Shown: positions 24,057 through 37,741, numbered from the stretch's first letter. The stretch is 64,000 nt of DNA from Blasia pusilla (GCA_050084515.1 CM114273.1:1984001-2048000); one strand, 5' to 3'. Notes: generated by a model not told the origin, from the letters alone. Numbers and translations are program-made.

Positions 24057-25603
24057 TCATAGATGGATGAGTATGTCGCTTGGTTGAATTTCTTCTTGTG
24101 CATGCGCACGAGAAGACGGGTTTCCTTGCAGCTTGCCAATGTACACCTTCTTGTTGCTCTCATCTTGGAAGTCCTCTATCCTCCATTTCTTGATCACTCT
24201 CTTCCCTGGTTTGGTCGAGCATTTTAGCCTTTGCTGCAACTCTGTCCAAACCAATGAATGATCTGATCTTCCAATTTCGCATCCATCCTTTGTGATCTTC
24301 CCCTTTGCATGTGTAGAGTTCCTCATCCACAGCTATGTAGTCCACAATGGAGCTTTCATTCTCCTTGAAGTTGACCCTAGTCCAAGCCGGGGAACCCACC
24401 TTATGACTATCATTAAGTGCCATTAGTTGAAGTTCCCTCAACATCGTGATCAGCCTTGTGCCATTGCCATTCACTCTCACGTTTCCAAACATCCCGATCT
24501 TCGCTTGGGGATTAGTGCCTTGCCCCACCCAACTATTGAAGTCTCCCAGCACGACTATGTTCCCCTTTGTCTGGAACCCAAGGCAATCAGTTTTCACACT
24601 ATCAAACGTTGCCTCTGTTACAGCAGCAGATTCACTACTTGAAGGCATGTTAATACACCCAATATACATATCCCGCGAGTTGCACTTTGCTCGGACTTTG
24701 AACTATATGTTGTGTTCATACTTGAGCCCTGTGCTGATGATCTCACACCTGTCCACCATGAAGTCTCGCCTCTGTTACAGCAGCAGATTCACTGCTTGAA
24801 GGCATGTTAATACACCCAATACACATATCCCGCGAGTTGCACTTTGCTCGGACTTTGAACCATATGTTGTGTTCATACTCAAGCTCTGTGCTGATGATCT
24901 CACACCTGTCCACCATGAAGTCTTTGATGAAGAACACGACACCTTTCATACCTCTGTTGTTGTCCGCCTGGGTGCTCCACATCTTTCCAAACCATGCATA
25001 GTGTGGTACGTGGGGTATCTCCATTCACTTGGTTTCCCAAGTTTCCTGACCACCGCATATATGTATTTGATTTTCCAGCAAAACTTCAGAAACCTCCAGC
25101 TGCTTCATTGCATGGGTCAGTCCACAGAAGTTCCAAGTACCCAAACAGATACCTGTCACTAAGTGAGTTGGGGGTCTGCGGGCTCGCTTTTTGCGTAGGT
25201 GTGGCTGCTTGCAACATGGAACCTCTTCATGTGGAGGCTCTTCATTGATGGTTCCTTGGAGAGCACTAAAGATATTAGGTGTGTAGATCAGGCTTTCCTT
25301 CAAGCTGGAACCACCCTCGACTACCATAGCCCTCGAGTTGTAGGCAGGTCTCAGTTCTTGAGACACCTGGTTTTTGTGGCAAGCCAAGTATTGGCCTCTT
25401 CTGCCCTTGATAGACGCCTTGAAGATGGATTGACGGCCATTCATCATCGGAGTAACCCCAGCAGTAGCCAGGAATTCAAAGCCCAAAGCTGCGCACATGA
25501 TCTTAAATGAGATGAAGTCTATTATGGGACGTACACCGAAAATGATCATGTGGAACCGTGGTCTCCTCCTATAGACCAGATTGAACTCTCTGCCCAGATC
25601 CAA
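24057..25603 (-). pseudogene. LINE endonuclease domain (broken)
   Basis: Endonuclease/exonuclease/phosphatase-type domain that would nick target DNA to prime reverse transcription. Visible motifs in coding order are CLGTWNFCGL and GGQETWETK near 25150-25030, then GVVFFIKDFMV in another frame, then VVLGDFNSWVG (near 24545), SSIVDYIAVDEEL and GRSDHSLVWTEL (near 24260), the last being the conserved SDH motif. Upstream sequence (25603-25200) may be linker or the end of ORF1. A 157-bp tandem duplication and several frameshifts interrupt the domain. Confidence 0.8.
24610..24923 (-). repeat. 157-bp tandem duplication inside the LINE
   Basis: Copies 24610-24766 and 24767-24923 are in direct tandem with only a handful of substitutions. 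They repeat the endonuclease segment encoding CIGCINMPSSSESAAVTEA. The 157-bp unit is not a multiple of three, so it also shifts the reading frame. Confidence 0.9.
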
Positions 25604-26076
25604 ATTGCGGGGGGCCTTTGATCAACTCACATAAACATGCCGGTATTCCCCACCCAGCTTGGGGATGCTGAGCTTTAGTATCCGCCTTTGATAGGTGAAC
25701 TGATACTCCTCATAAGCTTGGGAGGACAGAGATATATTGGGCTCAAGGCCGCTGATTATATGTAGAGGTTTGGCAAACAACTGATTTAGGATATGGGGAG
25801 AATGTTTAAGGTCCCAACCCGAGAGTCCAAACACGGACTCGCTGTCCTACACAATTATCTATTTCAAGTTTCTTAGGAAAGGCTAAGAAATAGCGCCTTT
25901 GATTATGGAGGGAAACTTACCTTTGCGAAGACTCTATGATTCAAAATATTTTTTTGTTGAGGCTGCGTGGTCTTTCAGTGGATTTGAAGAAGAAGTTATT
26001 GCAGAAGAGTAGGCCTTTAGGGATATTTGATCGGATCTTGGCTCTGCCAATCCTTGTATGGGTAAGGATTTTGTAG

Positions 26077-26397
26077 TTGATTGATGATTCCAAAGGAAAT
26101 GACCATGCCAATGGTTATAGGGTTGGGAAAAGAACATTATTTAACATGGGAGAGCGACATTTCTATGTTAGGTTCGTTGATTTTAATCTCCGCCATGATG
26201 ATAGATACTCTTTACTTGCCTGGATAATGGTCGGGGTGGTTGGTAAGGTCACTGTTCATATATGCCACGATAAGCAAGGAATTACTATTGGGATAGATAC
26301 AAGTGTAAATATTACGAAATTGGTGCGTTTGTTAGAGTACACAATTGAAGTCGGTGGGAAAAGTGTCCAAGTACGTTTAGAGTATAGTAATTTTTAG
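26077..26397 (+). CDS. Hypothetical protein, possibly a TE-derived fragment
   Basis: A 106-codon open frame between the LINE and the CACTA transposase. The C-terminal half (GKVTVHICHDKQGITIGID, then LEYTIEVGGKSVQVRLEYSN) loosely recalls the pre-zinc-knuckle domain (DUF4283-like) of plant LINE ORF1 or related proteins. The upstream in-frame DNA reads ALPILVWVRIL before a stop, which fits the same family. It runs opposite to the neighbouring LINE, so it is either a separate fragment or part of the CACTA 5' region. Function unknown. Confidence 0.3.
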   Translation: MIDDSKGNDHANGYRVGKRTLFNMGERHFYVRFVDFNLRHDDRYSLLAWIMVGVVGKVTVHICHDKQGITIGIDTSVNITKLVRLLEYTIEVGGKSVQVRLEYSNF

Positions 26398-27194
26398 GAA
26401 GGGAAAAGTCTAGGAGAGCAAGTTTGCACTCGCTCAAGGAACCAAACGGTTTTTGGAAGGACACGTATTTGTTGTTTCAGGATATGTTGTACTGCTTCAT
26501 GGCAAAGAATTCTAGCACCTGATAGGTATTGGTAGTTAGATTAAGCTTGTTAAAGGCCATAAAGTAGGATTTTGATTAATGTAACAACTTTTCATTAAAG
26601 AGATCATGTGAAATGATGGTGGTTTGTTTGCATATTTGACTTCGGATATGATTTGTTAAGCAGCAAGTTTCTTCAGGGTGTTTGAATGTGACTCTCAAGA
26701 AAGTAACTCAGATGATATCTTGTTTTGAACAAGTTCGTACTTTTCCTTCCTCGAGAGTTTCCAAGAAAGCTTCGGGACTGTCATGGATTTTTTTAGATAA
26801 AAGTATAGTAATGGCTCACTTTTTTACGTAGGTGTAAGTGATGTGTCTTTTGCATAGGCACTTTTTTACAGTGGGTTATTGCAATTTTGTTGAGATCATA
26901 TGGATCTAATATGTCATGAATGTGATGGAATGGCTTGCAGCGTTATACGCACCATTTGAATCAGTGTGAGTTTTCAAGGAGTGCAGAAAAATAGACAATC
27001 CAAGAAAGGTATTTATCAATTCCCTTGCAAAAATTCTTTAGTTGACAGTAGATAAAGCAAGTGTGGGTAAATATAGGATTAAAGGGTTTTTTTCATATAT
27101 CAGTAGGTGAGATATACTATATATATCAAACCATTGAGGTCCATCTTGGAAATCTGTGTTTTTTTATTCCCCTTGGTATGGTGTGGTGTGTCGG

Positions 27195-29692
27195 ATGGTT
27201 TAGGCTTAATAACTCAATATCGTGGGCATGGAAACCGCCTCCCTTGGACGTTAGGAAATCTTTACGTCATCCTAATAGAGTGGTTGCGCATGACTTGAAG
27301 TTGTGGCGTAGAGAGCTTGCTAGGGCTAAGGCGGATGGCAAGAGACATATAAAATGCCCTTGGAATGAGTGCAAGGGGCAGAAAACTATAACATTGCATA
27401 CGGTAGATGTTCACCTACGAAGGAATGGTAGATTCTCTTTGTGCCATTTGTGAAAAGGGATAGAAGAAAGGGACTCCTCTGATGAGGAGTGGCTAGTTGA
27501 AGACCAAATGAATAGTAGACTTCATCAGAAGTACATTATGGAGTCAGCTGTTAGAAGGAAAGATGACTGTACTAAAGATAGGGATGGAACATACAATCCA
27601 CTTGCAGCCCCTCCTATAGACATGGATGTGGATGTTAACCAGATTTGAACGAGGTGTTTTCCCAATATGACCAACTATATGAGGTTAATGTTGCGGATGG
27701 AGGAGGGGAAATAGGGGACGATCCGCATGAGACGACCACTGACATCCCAACTGCAGAAACTGATATGCTAAATGAAGCATGCAAGCCATTTTTTCAGGAT
27801 GCCAAAGTATCTACGCTTGTTTTTATCATGCATATTGGAGCACACGGTGTACCCAATATAGCTGTTGATGAACTATTCAAGCCGCTTGGAAAATATGTAT
27901 TTCCAGAAGGTAATTGAGTTTCGAAAAGTCATTATGCAACGAAGAAGCTAGTGGGAAAGTTGGGGTTGGGATACAATACCATTCATGCTTGTCCTCAAGG
28001 ATGTGTATTGTGTCATGGGGATCTACATGGAGTTGAAGTGTGTCCAAAATGTGGAGAGAGTATATTCAAGAAAGTTGGGAAAAATATGGTTCCCTCCAAG
28101 GTCTTGAGGCATTTTCCTATAATCGCAAGATTACAACGTATGTTTAGGTCCAATGCACTTTCAGAATTTATGTGTTGGGCACCTGATAATATGAGCATGG
28201 ATGGTATTGTAAGGCATACTGGAGATTCTAAAGCATGGAAACACGTGGATGAATTGTATCCAGATTTCCAACTTGAAAAGAGGAATTGTAGGTTTGGTTT
28301 GTCATTAGATGGTGTAAACCTATTTTTAGACAAGGCTAGCTCATGGAGTACTTGGCCCGTTTTACTAGTGAATTATAACTTGCTACCTTGGCTACAAACC
28401 AAGAAATTTTTCATTCAATTGGTTTTGATCATGCCTGGCAAGGAGAGTGTTAATGCAAGGAACATTGACACTTTTCTTGCTCCAATTTTGGAGGAGCTCA
28501 TAGAACTATGGCAAGCTGTAGACTTTTATGATCTCATAAAAATAAATGGGGAGTGGAAGTTTACATTTAGAGCCCTTATCCTTTGGACCATCAATGATTA
28601 TCCAACATATGGACTAGTTTCTGGGCAAAGTCATGGTGGGAAACTTGCCTGCATTGTTTATGGACCAAGAGTGGACTCAGACTTCTCCAAGGAGTGTGGC
28701 AAGCCTTTATTTGGAGGCCACCGTCGATATCTGCACCCTAGCCAAGAATGGAGACATAGAAAGTATGGTATCCACTTCAATGGTGCACGTGAATCTAGAG
28801 ATCCTCCCAAACCTATCTCAACAGACGAGATTCTACAATGGGCAGAGGATATGTTGATCTACGACAGAAATGGTGGCTGGGAAGATCATCCACAAGACCC
28901 TTATAAGATGATAGGTGTGAAAAGGAGGACAAAATTGTTTGACCTACCTTATTGGAGAGTATCCAACACAAATTAATAGTGTTTTGAATGTAAAAGCTTT
29001 TATTTCTATGATTGAAGAATCCTTACGATGCTTCTAGTAAGTTTTTCTTAACTAGTATTTCTTTGTTATTTCTACTAGCACCTCCTTATCACACATACAA
29101 TTGATGTCATGCATGTGGAGAAGAATATAGCTGAAATAATTGTGAAAATAATTATGGGGATGAAGGATACAGTGAAAGTTAGACGAGACATGGAAAAGCG
29201 CAGAATCAGACCTCACTTATGGCTACGACCCCACCCTACAGCAGGGGTCTTGTTAAACCTATGGCTAAGTATGTCCTATCTCCCTTGGAGTTGACAACAT
29301 TTCTTGGAAGGGTTGAGGCATTGAAAGTGCGTTCTGGCTTCTACAGTGAGTTGAAGAAACATGTTGTTAGGAAAAAGCTAGGCAATATGAAGTCTCATGA
29401 TTACCATCTCTTCATTCATCAGATTTTTCCATATTGCCTACGAGGGCTCATGAGTGAAGAGGTGAGGGTCACTATCATGAGACTAAGCAGGGTCCTTAGG
29501 AACATTTCAATGAAGGTGTGGGATCCTTCTCGTTATGAGAAGTTGCATGAAGACATTGTGGTCACTCTATGCTTGTTGGAAATGCACTTCCCACTTGCAT
29601 TCTTTGATGTCATGACTCATCTTCTCCTACATGTTGTACAGGTGTTAGATATTTGTGGCCCATTAGCATGTCGATGGATGTATCCCTTTTAG
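27195..29692 (+). pseudogene. CACTA transposase TNP2-like (Transposase_21 plus DUF4218)
   Basis: Main transposase of the CACTA element. In order: a transposase-associated N-terminal zinc region (KCPWNECKGQ at about 27352), an acidic linker, then the core with CVLCHGDLHGVEVCPKCGES, YNLLPWLQTKKFFIQLVL and ALILWTINDYPTYG, ending KLFDLPYW near 28957. A GT-AG intron fits 28959-29078, joining PYWR to HLLITHTIDVMHVEKN, exactly as in relatives. DUF4218 follows at 29219-29692 (MKSHDYHLFIHQIFPYCLRG, DIVVTLCLLEMHFPLAFFDV). In-frame TGA codons at 27451 and 27915 and a frameshift near 29220 indicate a pseudogene. Confidence 0.9.
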
Positions 29693-29704
29693 AGATACAT
29701 AGGA

Positions 29705-30915
29705 GTGATGAAAAAGTATGTGAGGTCAAAGGCACGCCCTAAAGGATGTATGGCCGAGGGATATGTCCTCGACGAAGCATTGGGTTTTGTCACGGAATAT
29801 GTGAGGAGGTTTGAACATGTCCAAACTCGAGTATGGGATGACGGAGAGGAAGCTAGGATGGCTCGAGAGGAATTGGAAGGTGCAGAAACAACCATCAGAC
29901 TCTTGCGAGACGTTTTAGTCTTGGCGCACAACTATATACTCCGTAACACTCAATGCATGGAGAAGTAGTATAGGTAGGGTATCTTGTCTATGTCATTGTG
30001 TTTGTTTGCTCATTGGAGTATGAGATATGGGATATCTAGAAGGTTCAATTGTTGAAGTTGGTAGTTTGTTACTCTAAACTAATATTCATTGTCCATTGAA
30101 TTTTATAGGATTTATAAAGAGAGTGAAATTAACAATATGTCCTTCCAAGATTGGGTTCATCCAGCCATTTTGGAAGCCGCAGAAGGGAATCTTGAGAAGC
30201 TTGATGAAGAGGCATTTGCTCTCTCCATACCTCCTACTTCTAAAGTGCTCTCCTACAAGAGTATGAAAGCTTACGGTAATCATCATAGGGTGGAAGGGAG
30301 TGGAGGATTAAGTTTCTGAACTTATGATTGTGGTATAGGAGACGTTTTTTTGGATGACGAGGGGGGGAAGATCCAATTCACATAGTGCTTATTCATATGT
30401 GGATGATTTAGTTGATATCTTAGCCTTTGACTACCAGATTATAGGGCAGCCTCTCATTCTAATGAGAGGTAGATGGGTTAGAGCAGAGTGGGACTGTAGG
30501 CGCCCATCCATGAAACGAGACAGGAGGTTTTCTTCTTGCTAACCTAAATGATAATGAGCCACTTCACCACCAGCCTTTTGTGTTTCCTTCACAAGTAGAA
30601 CAGGTTTTCTATGGAGATGCGGGTGATGGAGATGCGTGGAGAGTAGTACTTAGGAAAGAAGCAAGGTATCGCCGTAGCTTCGCAGATTTGACAGATGTGA
30701 ATTGGGATAAGGAGGAGAGTGGTGAATACCATGGCCTAGAGGTGACTCCTTTGTTGGAGAGACATTTACCCCATATCAACACTCTTGGTGCCATTGAACT
30801 AAATGACGTTGAAGTTGCCATAGCTCAATCAGATTTTAGCCAAGTACATGTAGTGGAAGTTTTGCACAGCATGGACAACGATGGGCATGAATTGGATCAG
30901 GATCTTAACGGTTAG
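29705..30915 (+). pseudogene. CACTA TNP2-like protein, C-terminal part with DUF4216
   Basis: Continuation of the transposase gene. The piece at 29705-29968 (MKKYVRSKARPKGCMAEGY) matches the segment that follows DUF4218 in plant CACTA proteins. After an intron-like or decayed stretch, 30580-30915 reads FPSQVEQVFYGD then WRVVLRKEARY and GLEVTPLLER, typical of DUF4216. The product would be part of the same polypeptide as 27195-29692. Frame breaks between the pieces may be introns or mutations. Confidence 0.75.
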
Positions 30916-31828
30916 GTCAAGATCTCATCGATTAGATAAACTAGAAATCCATAGTTGTGCATGTTGTGTGTATGTGTTTTTTAGTTCTCGTGGGGTTGAA
31001 CCATTTGATAAACATGTTTTTCCTTCACACAAATTGAGAGCTATATTTGTGTAGGGATATGGAGCCAACTGTTGCAGAGAGTGATTATTCCAATAGACAA
31101 GGTGAAGTAGGAGTCCAATGTGAGAAGAACCAGAAATCTAGTGTGCATAGTCATGAGAAGACAAGGGAGTTGAGGCCTCAAGAGATTCCAACCATGAGGT
31201 CCATGATATAGATGCTCCCATTAATAATGAGGTGGAGGATACTAGCACAGCCTACGAGAAGAATCGTGAATGTAACATTCAGAGAAGGAAAGAGATGGAG
31301 AGAGTTTTTTTTCAAAAGTGCCAATTGACATATGTTTTCTTGGACTAGTGTATATGGTTGGGGGATCCTTTAGTGTCTTTAAGTTAGTGCAAGTAAATTT
31401 CATAGTGATTGCTGGTGAAATGAGGAGTACACATGATTACTCATGGCGTGGAATGAATCTGCTCTTGTTTATTGAACTAATTGTGAAACATGGATAGTAA
31501 TGAAGCAATTCAAAAAACGAGGCAACTAGCAACAAAGATTCATGTTGCTCCAAATATGGTAAGCCTTCGTCGACAAAGTGCACGCCTCAAGAAGACCCTA
31601 AATATTCCAGATTTCTTAGATAGGAAATCTGAGAAGGAACCAATGGGATTTACATAAGATGAAGACAATGTGGCCCGTTCGGATTCACCCGATATTGTAA
31701 GTACCAGATCATGGGATTATCCATTTTATTCAATTGATTGACATTGATTTGTAGTAGGAGATACTTGATATGAGTATTCTTTCTATGATCCTACCTTGTT
31801 TGCTGATTAAAATTAGGGATCAGAATAT

Positions 31829-33360
31829 ATGAAAGGAGTCCATGCGGATAGTGCAGAGAGACAAAGATCCCAAGGCCAACAAAATGTTGTTATAGACGGG
31901 ATGCATGTACACCCCCCTACACGCTTAAACAGGGACAATATGTCCTATGACCCTCCATGGGAGACTCAGAGTTGGAGAGGAGGCCACTTATGGGGTGGTC
32001 CTCCTTGGTGTCCATGGTACAACCAACCCCCTCCCAATGTGTGTGGAAGATCTCGAGAGCACGACTCTAAACCCATGGATGAGAGAGGTCTCCATGCAAG
32101 AGATGCAGAGAGGTACGTTGGGGGCATGTCAAGAGATAGATTTATGTGGGACCATTCATCCCCATGGGGTGAATCACAGAGACCAGGTTCCTACAACCAT
32201 GTACCACGTATCGTAGTAGAAGATTGGAGGCATGGAGAGTGCGGATATCCCCTTGAGAGTCGCCCTCAATGGCATTCAGTGAGTACTTAATTCGATTCAT
32301 TTTTAATCATTTCACATGATTTTACCATGTCTGAATGTATTTGTGATTTATTATCCTCTAATATTTCTTTGCATGAAGAGGTTCCACCTCCAGGAGAATT
32401 GGAAGGGCCTTCGGTAAGGTGTTGAATTCAATATCTTTGCCATAACATATAATTGGTTATGATTTCATATATCCTTTTCCATTCAATTGTAGATTTCAAA
32501 TATCTCCAATGGCTACTTCTTGTGCAGATGTTTAGGGGTCCATTGAGTAGAATTCAATCATGTATGACTCCCACTGCACCAGAAAACACTCCATATACAG
32601 GTGGCGGGATTTACACTTCTGGAGGTGGGGATTTAGATATCTTGTTCTAGATTTCTGAATTTTCTTGAAGATATCAAGTAGATGTTGGTTCCCATCTCCT
32701 CTTGAACCTCTCCTTCCCACAATGATTTTTTATAAGTGAACTTCTCCTAAGTATCTAGTAGCATAGAGTCCTAACACCTTTCTAATTATATGATGAGTGT
32801 TTTGATGTGAAAGAAGAGAAGCGAGGATCTGGCCATCACTATACAAAGCGTGACATTTGGAACAAAGAGGCCTTTGAGCGGAACAAGGCCCATCTTTGAC
32901 CCAGATGTGAGTTATTGGAGACTGGATGGGCTGATAATAGGCCCCTTGGTTATGAGGCATGGTTGAGTGATGTAAAGGTATGGACGATGCGTTACTTAGA
33001 TATCTCATGTGTGGACATAGATAAACAAGATAGTATTTGCATGGCCACCGTCCGCAATCATATGGACATGGCTTGGGAGTATGTTGGTGCATCCAGGTTA
33101 AACCCGAATTGCTTAGGAAGAAGATGTCTTCTTTACTGAAGATTGAGAGAAACATGTTGAAGACTTACTGCAAGAGCGAGGGGGGGCATCGTGCAGTGGA
33201 ATGTCACCCCGATCATAAGGCTCTAGAATGGGAACGCCTCATAGACTATTGGTTGTCCGACGCAACTAAGATGAAAGCTGAAGTAATGAAATCGGTAAGG
33301 GGCAAGGTGGAGAATCCGAATGCCAATGGACGGTCAGGTGTGAGGATTGGGGTTGTAAGT
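31829..33360 (+). pseudogene. Second CACTA gene, 5' and middle exons (tentative)
   Basis: Lies downstream of the transposase where CACTA elements carry their TNPA-type gene. The 31829-32290 piece is rich in Trp, Pro, Gly and His (PPWETQSWRGGHLWGG) and has no named domain. The 33120-33357 piece (LKIERNMLKTYCKSEGGH, WLSDATKMKAEVMKSVRGKV, then ENPNANGRSG) resembles the conserved helix-rich segment of plant Ptta/En-Spm second proteins, where a similar lysine-rich helix precedes a GGS-type motif. Exon limits are not certain. The product would bind subterminal repeats. Confidence 0.45.
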
Positions 33361-35326
33361 GTTTTTTGCAACTCCTTATTTGAGATGATGTTCCTTACTT
33401 CCACTATAATCTTATTGTTAATCTACTTCAATACACAACTATGGGTGCATTCATTCCAACCAAATGGAGTAAAGAAAGATAAAACATGTGCTTTTTTTTA
33501 CATTAGGTACATTTCTTAGATTCTTACAATGTTGAGTTGGCTTTTAGGAGGGGGGAACAACTAAAACTCAGAATGAGAGGGAGTTGCAAAGTACTACACG
33601 TTTCAATGGAGGCTCAAAGGTAAGGTCCATCCTTGAGTGGTATAGCATGGGACATGAAGCATTCATGTTACTTGGAAGTATTTCTTTAAATCTGCTTGTA
33701 CATTGATAGGCTAAATCATTATACCCTCTTCACTATGTCTTTGTGTTTTGCAGAATGTCGTGGACTCACAAGTTCCCAATCAACTAGAGGTGCAAGAGCA
33801 ACGATGGGTAGAGGATGTGAATCTTTTAAGGCATGAGTTAAGTTCCACCACAGCATAATGAAGTGGACGGATTGCAAATCTGGTCCAAATAGTAGCAGAT
33901 CTTGCACAGAGGATAGTAGGGGCAGAGGCTTCCAATGCCCACTCAACACCACGCATGACAGAGTCTAAAGTGCAAGAAGGTATGTCCATTTGTAAGAAAT
34001 CATTGCATGCTTGGGCAAATCCTTATTTGAGTATTTGATATTGTGTTATGTACTTCAATACACAACTATATGTGCAATCCTTCCAACCAGAAGGTAATTT
34101 CTTAGTGTTATTTCCATGCTCTTGTGCTTGCCTTGAATTCAGCAATGTAGTTGATTTATAAATTGTGTATGAAGATGTGGGTGTGGGTATGATAGAAAGG
34201 AGACAAGTGCCGTTATAAAATGTAGATCCACTTAGTGGCGGCTCAAGTGATGGAGAGTCCACACATAAGGGCCTAGGTACAATATGGTTAGGAAATTCAA
34301 GTAATCAGATATCTCCCATTCTTAGATTTCAGGTTAGTTATTGAGATTTCAGATTACTTAATTAGGTTAGTTACTTGAGATGGACTTCCCATGTTGTTAC
34401 AGGAAATCAAAAGATATCTGGTCCCTCCATCAAGTTAGGTGGAGAGGCAAGCTCAATCCGCCAAGGTATCTCCTAAACTTTCCTAGTCACTGGGCTTTTG
34501 AAATGTAGCTCAAAATTAAGGGCACCTTCATATTAACAGCAAGAATGTGCTCTAGTTCATTGAGAGAAACTAATCAATCTAGATCATACTTGTGTAGTAG
34601 TGCGCATTGTGACAACTCCTTCGATTCATGTGTCTCCTAAAGGTATGTAGTGTAGATACTAGTGCTCAAATTTGTTTTCTACCTTTCCTTTTTTTTTTTT
34701 TGATACCAAATAATGGTTACGATGCTTCATCTTATGTGACTTCATATTCAATTGATTGGACATGCATGAAAGACAGACACTATGCCTACATTCAACCATC
34801 CTTTGAGTGGCTGCTCAATTGATGGAGAGGCCACACTGGGTCGGAAAGGTATCCTAAACTCTTACCTTAGTGCATGTTTTCTTACAGTATCTTTAAAGCC
34901 AAAGTGGGAGTGGAAAGCCTACTCACAATTGAGAATATTGATCTTGCTGCAACTTGAAGTTGTACATGGATTTTTTTTTCACTTTCTTCTAATGCTCTTC
35001 AATGTTTTCAAGTAGGAAAGGAGAGAATTAGGAGCCCCCCGATGAAGCCAGGTGGAGAGGTGAACTCCAACCGTAAGGGTAAGTTTTCTTCTACATGCTC
35101 TCTTACAAAAATTGGTTAGAGTTTAAGGTTCTCCCTAATGGACGGTTATTTCAGGTTTTAGCAATCTGATCTTGTCAGTGTGGAAAATAGCACGTAATCA
35201 GGTCTTGAGGCATTTTCTGATTGCTGTAAAAAAAATTCAGATCTTCATCATTGTAATAAGAGTTAAGATATTTCAAATATGATCATTGTCTTGTATGATT
35301 AAATCTGGAAAAAAAAATTTATGTAG

Positions 35327-35913
35327 GGGCACAACAGAAGAGGAGGACTCAAGAGATTCTGCTGGAAAAGAATCTTAAATATGGTTTGCAGGTGAAACCA
35401 TCTCCAATGAAGAAGAAGTCAAAATCCAGAGTGAACTTTGATTTTGGAAGTGAAGGACGTGACGAGTGGGGGGAGGCAAAGAAAAAGGTAATAGCCAATG
35501 CTCATGTCATTTTCAAGTATTAGTGTTGTTTGTAAGCTTGATGCTTGTTTTTATATCACATGTGAAGACATGTGTGATATTCCCCATTCAAGTTAGAATC
35601 TGGTTGGGAACCATTTAATCATGCTTTGATCATGCAGTTGCAGATAGGTGATGATGTCTCCTTCATAGAACTCATAAATCCTCGCCATATACTTGCTCAT
35701 GGAATGATAGCAGGGATATCCGGTCGTGATAAGAGTCATGGCAAAGACATTCCAGATGGGATTATGTGGGTCACAATCTAGAGTGTCTTGGAGCCGAAGT
35801 ATGCGTTATGGCAAACCAATGAGGGGGACGATCCCCCTCAACGAGTATTAGGTGATGCAATAGGAACAAATGTACTCTGGCCTGAATTGAACTTGAACAA
35901 ATGGGTAGATTAA
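35327..35913 (+). pseudogene. Second CACTA gene, last two exons (DUF8039-like)
   Basis: Exon 35327-35487 (KKKSKSRVNFDFGSEGRDEW) ends AAG|GTAATA. The next exon starts at 35638 after CATGCAG and continues in phase as LQIGDDVSFIELINPRHILA, ending TAA at 35911. The C-terminal block (GMIAGISGR, then RVLGDAIGTNVLWPEL) matches the C-terminal domain of plant CACTA second proteins, which characteristically ends in GDAIG..WP. One in-frame TAG near 35780 interrupts it. The 150-bp intron with clean GT-AG borders supports the model. Confidence 0.65.
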
Positions 35914-36216
35914 GGCTTTTCATTGTTTCCTTCATGTTCTTGGAAATAGTGGTAGCAAAGGAGATTTTGTGATCCATAAAGCATTTTAAATCTCACCTAT
36001 TCTGCCAAAAATGAGATAAACTCATATGCTTTGTGGTCAGATTTTTTTATCACATATAATATGGTCAGATTTTTTGATCAGGTGTTAGTAAAATGTGGTT
36101 CCTTGAAATTTGATTCCAAGTTTTATGGGTGTCAAGAGTATTTCTTCTTTTATACTTTAGACTTTAAGATGAAAAGTAGTATATACAGATACTAAAAGAG
36201 TTTAGATCTGTGTCCA

Positions 36217-36320
36217 CATATTAGAAAACTTTACCTATAAACTTATGGATACTACACTGATTTGTTCTCATATTAGAAAACTTTACCTATAAACTTATGG
36301 ATACTACACTGATTTGTTCT
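36217..36320. repeat. 52-bp perfect tandem duplication
   Basis: Bases 36217-36268 are repeated at 36269-36320, and the start of a third unit (CATATTAGAAAAC) follows. It lies in the 3' non-coding part of the CACTA element. Confidence 0.9.
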
Positions 36321-36539
36321 CATATTAGAAAACTGAGTCTTAAAACTTCACATATCAGAAAACTTCATATTTAAGTACAATGTAAGTGCATTTTGTGCAC
36401 TTACAGATCTGAACTCTTTTAGTTTTATAGATCTGAAGTCTTTTAGTAAGACTCATTGTACCAGTATTCTAAGCATAGGACAAAAGAACATACAATCATT
36501 AAGCATAAATGACTTATATTGTATGATTGTCACACTCAT

Positions 36540-37738
36540 TTGATTTAATAATAGGCACTCCATTTAGAGTAAAATGACTCCATTTTGCAAACCATGACCT
36601 GGAATGACCAGTCATGGCTTACCATGACTCACTTTTATATCTTGGCTATCATGGACTATATATAATGTGATGATTCCATTGTTCAAATAATGACTTGGGA
36701 TGAATAGTAATGACTTACGACCACTGACCATGACTCATCTTTAATGACTTGCCATGTAAAAATATAGATTATTCCATGACTCATGAACTACCACTTATGA
36801 CTCGAGCATGACTACAAAACAATAAATTATGACTCGTGTTATGACTACCCTCATGACTCAAGCAAGTTGTTCTTTATGTATCAAATATGACTATGTTATT
36901 CAATTAATGACTTGGCTTGACTAGTCATGACCTATGATGACTGATCATGACTTAACTTTAATGACTAGCCATCTAAAAATATTGATTAATTTTTGGCTCA
37001 TGGACTACCACTTACAACTCCAACATGACTACAAAACAAAAAAACAATGACTCATGTCATGTCAAGGCTCATGACTCAAGGTAGACGTTCTTTATATATC
37101 AAATATGACTTCATATTCAAAAAACAACTTTGCATGACTAGTCATGACCTATGATGATTGATCATAACTCATCATGGATTATCAATTACGACTTTATCAT
37201 GACTACAAAACAAAACATAATGACTCATGCTATGACTAGGATCATGACTCAAGCTAGTCGTTTTTTACGTATCAAATATGACTTCATTATTCACATAACG
37301 ACTTGGCATGACTCGTCATGACCTATGATGACTAACCATGACTCATTAGGACTATCAATTATGACTCTACCATGACTACAAAACAAAACAAATGACTTAT
37401 GCTATAACTAGGGGAATGACTCATCCAAGTCATTCTTTATGTATCAAATATGACTCACACTAAGTAAAAATTGTATCATCCACGTCACTAGTATGACGTG
37501 GATTACAAGACATATCCATGTGTCCACATGGACTAATTATATCCCTTGCCCCATGACCCTAGTCATTGAAATTAATGAAGTCATATACACAATGACTCAA
37601 GTGGTGCTTAATCATGAGACAAAAATGGCTTGTCTTTTATGACTGATGCAGTCATCAGTCACCGTGAGTGATGTCATGTATAATATGACTCCTGTCACTC
37701 ATATAATGTAGTCATAAAAACACCTTTTCCTTCTAGTG
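36540..37738 (-). repeat. CACTA right terminus with 1.2-kb TGACT subterminal array
   Basis: Dozens of ATGACT, TGACTC, AGTCAT and GACTCATGA motifs in both orientations are spread over about 1.2 kb, ending at the terminal CACTAGAAG on the minus strand (37730-37738). Partly periodic larger units recur, such as ATGTATCAAATATGACT (36870, 37265, 37440) and GACTACAAAACAA. Subterminal motifs of this kind are binding sites for TNPA-type proteins in En/Spm. Confidence 0.8.
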
Positions 37739-37741
37739 TAG

